DNA from: Rugosibacter sp.
Lineage (GTDB): Bacteria > Pseudomonadota > Gammaproteobacteria > Burkholderiales > Rhodocyclaceae
Reading direction: 5' to 3'
Length of the DNA: 9,278 nucleotides
NCBI GenBank assembly: GCA_030652715.1
Contig: JAUSQB010000330.1
Coordinates: 1 to 9,278 of the forward strand
Shown here: piece by piece, positions 8,362 to 9,278 of the stretch
How the letters are laid out: every line of letters begins with the position of its first letter
Numbering within the stretch: the stretch's first letter is position 1
Program-made: the position numbers and the translations under genes
The notes under the pieces: generated by a model
The model's input: only the letters and a program-made list of their open reading frames with translations
The model's database searches: none
What the model was told of the DNA's origin: nothing

Positions 8362-9003
8362 ATGCTTGACAAGATTCATGTCCTCATCGCTGATGACCAT
8401 GCCATTGTGCGCCAGGGTCTTAAGCAAATTCTTTCGGAAACCGATGATCTGCTTGTCACGGGTGAAGCGGATGATGGCGCCGAAGCCTTGCAACTTGCCC
8501 GGCAGCAACCGTGGGATGTATTTTTGCTGGATGTCTCCATGCCCAATCGCAATGGCATCGATACCCTCAAGCAGTTGAAAAAAGAGTTTCCCCGGTTGCC
8601 TGTCCTCATTCTCAGCATGCATCCTGAAGAACAATACGCCGTGCGTGCGCTAAAAGCGGGCGCCGCAGGCTATCTCACCAAGCAAAGCGCGCCAGAACAA
8701 CTGGTCACCGCCATCCGTCAAGTCGCGGGCGGCAAGAAATATGTCAGCGCATCGGTGGCCCAACAACTGGTCGAAGCGCTCTCGGATGACACCGATAAAC
8801 TACCGCATGAACGAATTACTGATCGCGAATATCAGGTGCTAGTGATGATATCAACGGGAAATTCGTTAACGCAGATTGCCGAAAAACTCAATCTGGGCGT
8901 TGCAACCGTCAGCACATATCGCGCGCGATTACTTGAAAAAATGGGCCTTAAAAGTACCGCTGAGCTCATCCGTTATGGCCTGGAAAATAGGCTCACTGAC
9001 TAG
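8362..9003 (+). CDS. NarL/FixJ-family response regulator
   Basis: This is the likely phosphorylation target of the kinase encoded 2 bases upstream and probably a DNA-binding transcription factor. It has 213 aa, standard for the family. The receiver domain (about 5-120) has the acidic pair Asp11-Asp12, phospho-acceptor Asp57 (FLLDVSMP), Ser85 and Lys107 (YLTKQ), so it looks fully functional. The LuxR-type helix-turn-helix covers about 150-213 (ITDREYQVL, LTQIAEKLNLGVATVSTYRARLLEKMGL, ending AELIRYGLENR). The start is ATG 8362 after the kinase stop at 8357-8359. No clear Shine-Dalgarno is seen, which suggests translational coupling. Its target genes cannot be read from the window; the operon promoter or the divergent tRNA region are possible sites. 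Confidence 0.95.
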   Translation: MLDKIHVLIADDHAIVRQGLKQILSETDDLLVTGEADDGAEALQLARQQPWDVFLLDVSMPNRNGIDTLKQLKKEFPRLPVLILSMHPEEQYAVRALKAGAAGYLTKQSAPEQLVTAIRQVAGGKKYVSASVAQQLVEALSDDTDKLPHERITDREYQVLVMISTGNSLTQIAEKLNLGVATVSTYRARLLEKMGLKSTAELIRYGLENRLTD

Positions 9004-9007
9004 AGGG
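9002..9007 (+). promoter_or_regulatory. Shine-Dalgarno of the YdcH-like gene
   Basis: AGAGGG overlaps the regulator stop codon TAG and ends 5 bases before GTG 9013. It supports that start and co-translation with the regulator. Confidence 0.6.
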
Positions 9008-9012
9008 CACCC

Positions 9013-9255
9013 GTGGACACACCGGAAGACACAGGAGACGCAGGTGCTGCGAGCATCACAAAAGTGTTACGCGGACGGCTTGAAGTATTACGCGCAGAGC
9101 ACCAACAGCTTGAGGCAGCCATCCGCAGGATGACAACCCACCCATCTGAAGATGAACTCATGATTCGGCGGATGAAAAAACACAAGCTGCTGGTAAAAGA
9201 TGCCATACGAGCCATTGAGCAAATGCTCGACCCTGACCCTGACGAATACGCTTAA
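9013..9255 (+). CDS. Small YdcH/DUF465-family coiled-coil protein
   Basis: This 80 aa protein starts at GTG, 9 bases after the regulator stop. After an acidic, Thr/Gly-rich N-terminus, residues about 16-70 form two helices with the DUF465 pattern: LRAEHQQLEAAIRRM, a short turn HPSEDE, then MIRRMKKHKLLVKDAIRAI. The EH-x-x-LE and KK-x-KL-x-x-KD positions are the family's typical ones. It ends with an acidic tail (DPDPDEYA). No signal peptide or membrane segment is present. The function of the family is not established. Its place as third gene of the two-component unit, just before a terminator, suggests shared expression, not necessarily shared function. Confidence 0.72.
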   Translation: MDTPEDTGDAGAASITKVLRGRLEVLRAEHQQLEAAIRRMTTHPSEDELMIRRMKKHKLLVKDAIRAIEQMLDPDPDEYA

Positions 9256-9258
9256 AAA

Positions 9259-9278
9259 GCCTTGCCGCGCGGCAAGGC
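9259..9278 (+). terminator. Terminator hairpin of the kinase operon (cut by the edge)
   Basis: GCCTTGCCGC and GCGGCAAGGC form a perfect 20-base palindrome, in practice an 8-bp stem with a GCGC loop, 3 bases after the last stop codon and preceded by AAAAA. The expected T-run would lie just past the window. The A-run on the left would serve as a T-run on the minus strand, so it may work in both directions. Confidence 0.75.

Noticed and set aside
7948..8634. 228-residue open frame on the minus strand across the kinase-regulator junction
   Set aside because: It is antisense to two well-supported genes and shows no domain features.

Overview
The window looks like chromosomal core sequence from a betaproteobacterium. 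The evidence is the smc-zipA pair in the same order as in many Burkholderiales and Nitrosomonadales, an SMC rather than MukB condensin, a short (type I) QueF, and a soluble NarX/NarL-type two-component pair. I cannot name the genus. No insertion sequence, CRISPR array, phage gene or toxin system is visible.

Left part (1-4822, minus strand): smc (1186 aa from a GTG start) is followed after 2 bases by a zipA homologue that runs off the left edge, probably at or within a codon of its stop. The two should be co-transcribed; ligA is the usual next gene but lies outside the window. Middle part: queF diverges from smc on the plus strand. The 79-base gap between them holds ATTATAAT, which reads as a perfect -10 box on both strands. 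Convergent to queF is a stand-alone bphD-like C-C hydrolase gene (minus strand) with a strong ribosome binding site and all active-site residues of the family. Two hairpins lie between the two stop codons.

Right part: tRNA-Thr(UGU) lies on the minus strand, with its own perfect -10 and a clean intrinsic terminator. Diverging from it on the plus strand is a tight three-gene unit: a soluble histidine kinase (degenerate receiver-PAS-HisKA_3-HATPase), its NarL/FixJ-type response regulator, and a small YdcH/DUF465 coiled-coil protein. The unit ends in a terminator palindrome at the right edge.

Functionally the window covers chromosome organisation (SMC), divisome assembly (ZipA), queuosine synthesis (QueF), an aromatic-ring meta-cleavage hydrolase with no pathway neighbours, a tRNA and one signalling operon. 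I find no convincing undescribed system. The most notable points are the symmetric promoter between smc and queF, the orphan bphD, the kinase whose receiver-like domain lacks its phospho-acceptor site, and the overlapping divergent control region between the tRNA and the kinase operon.
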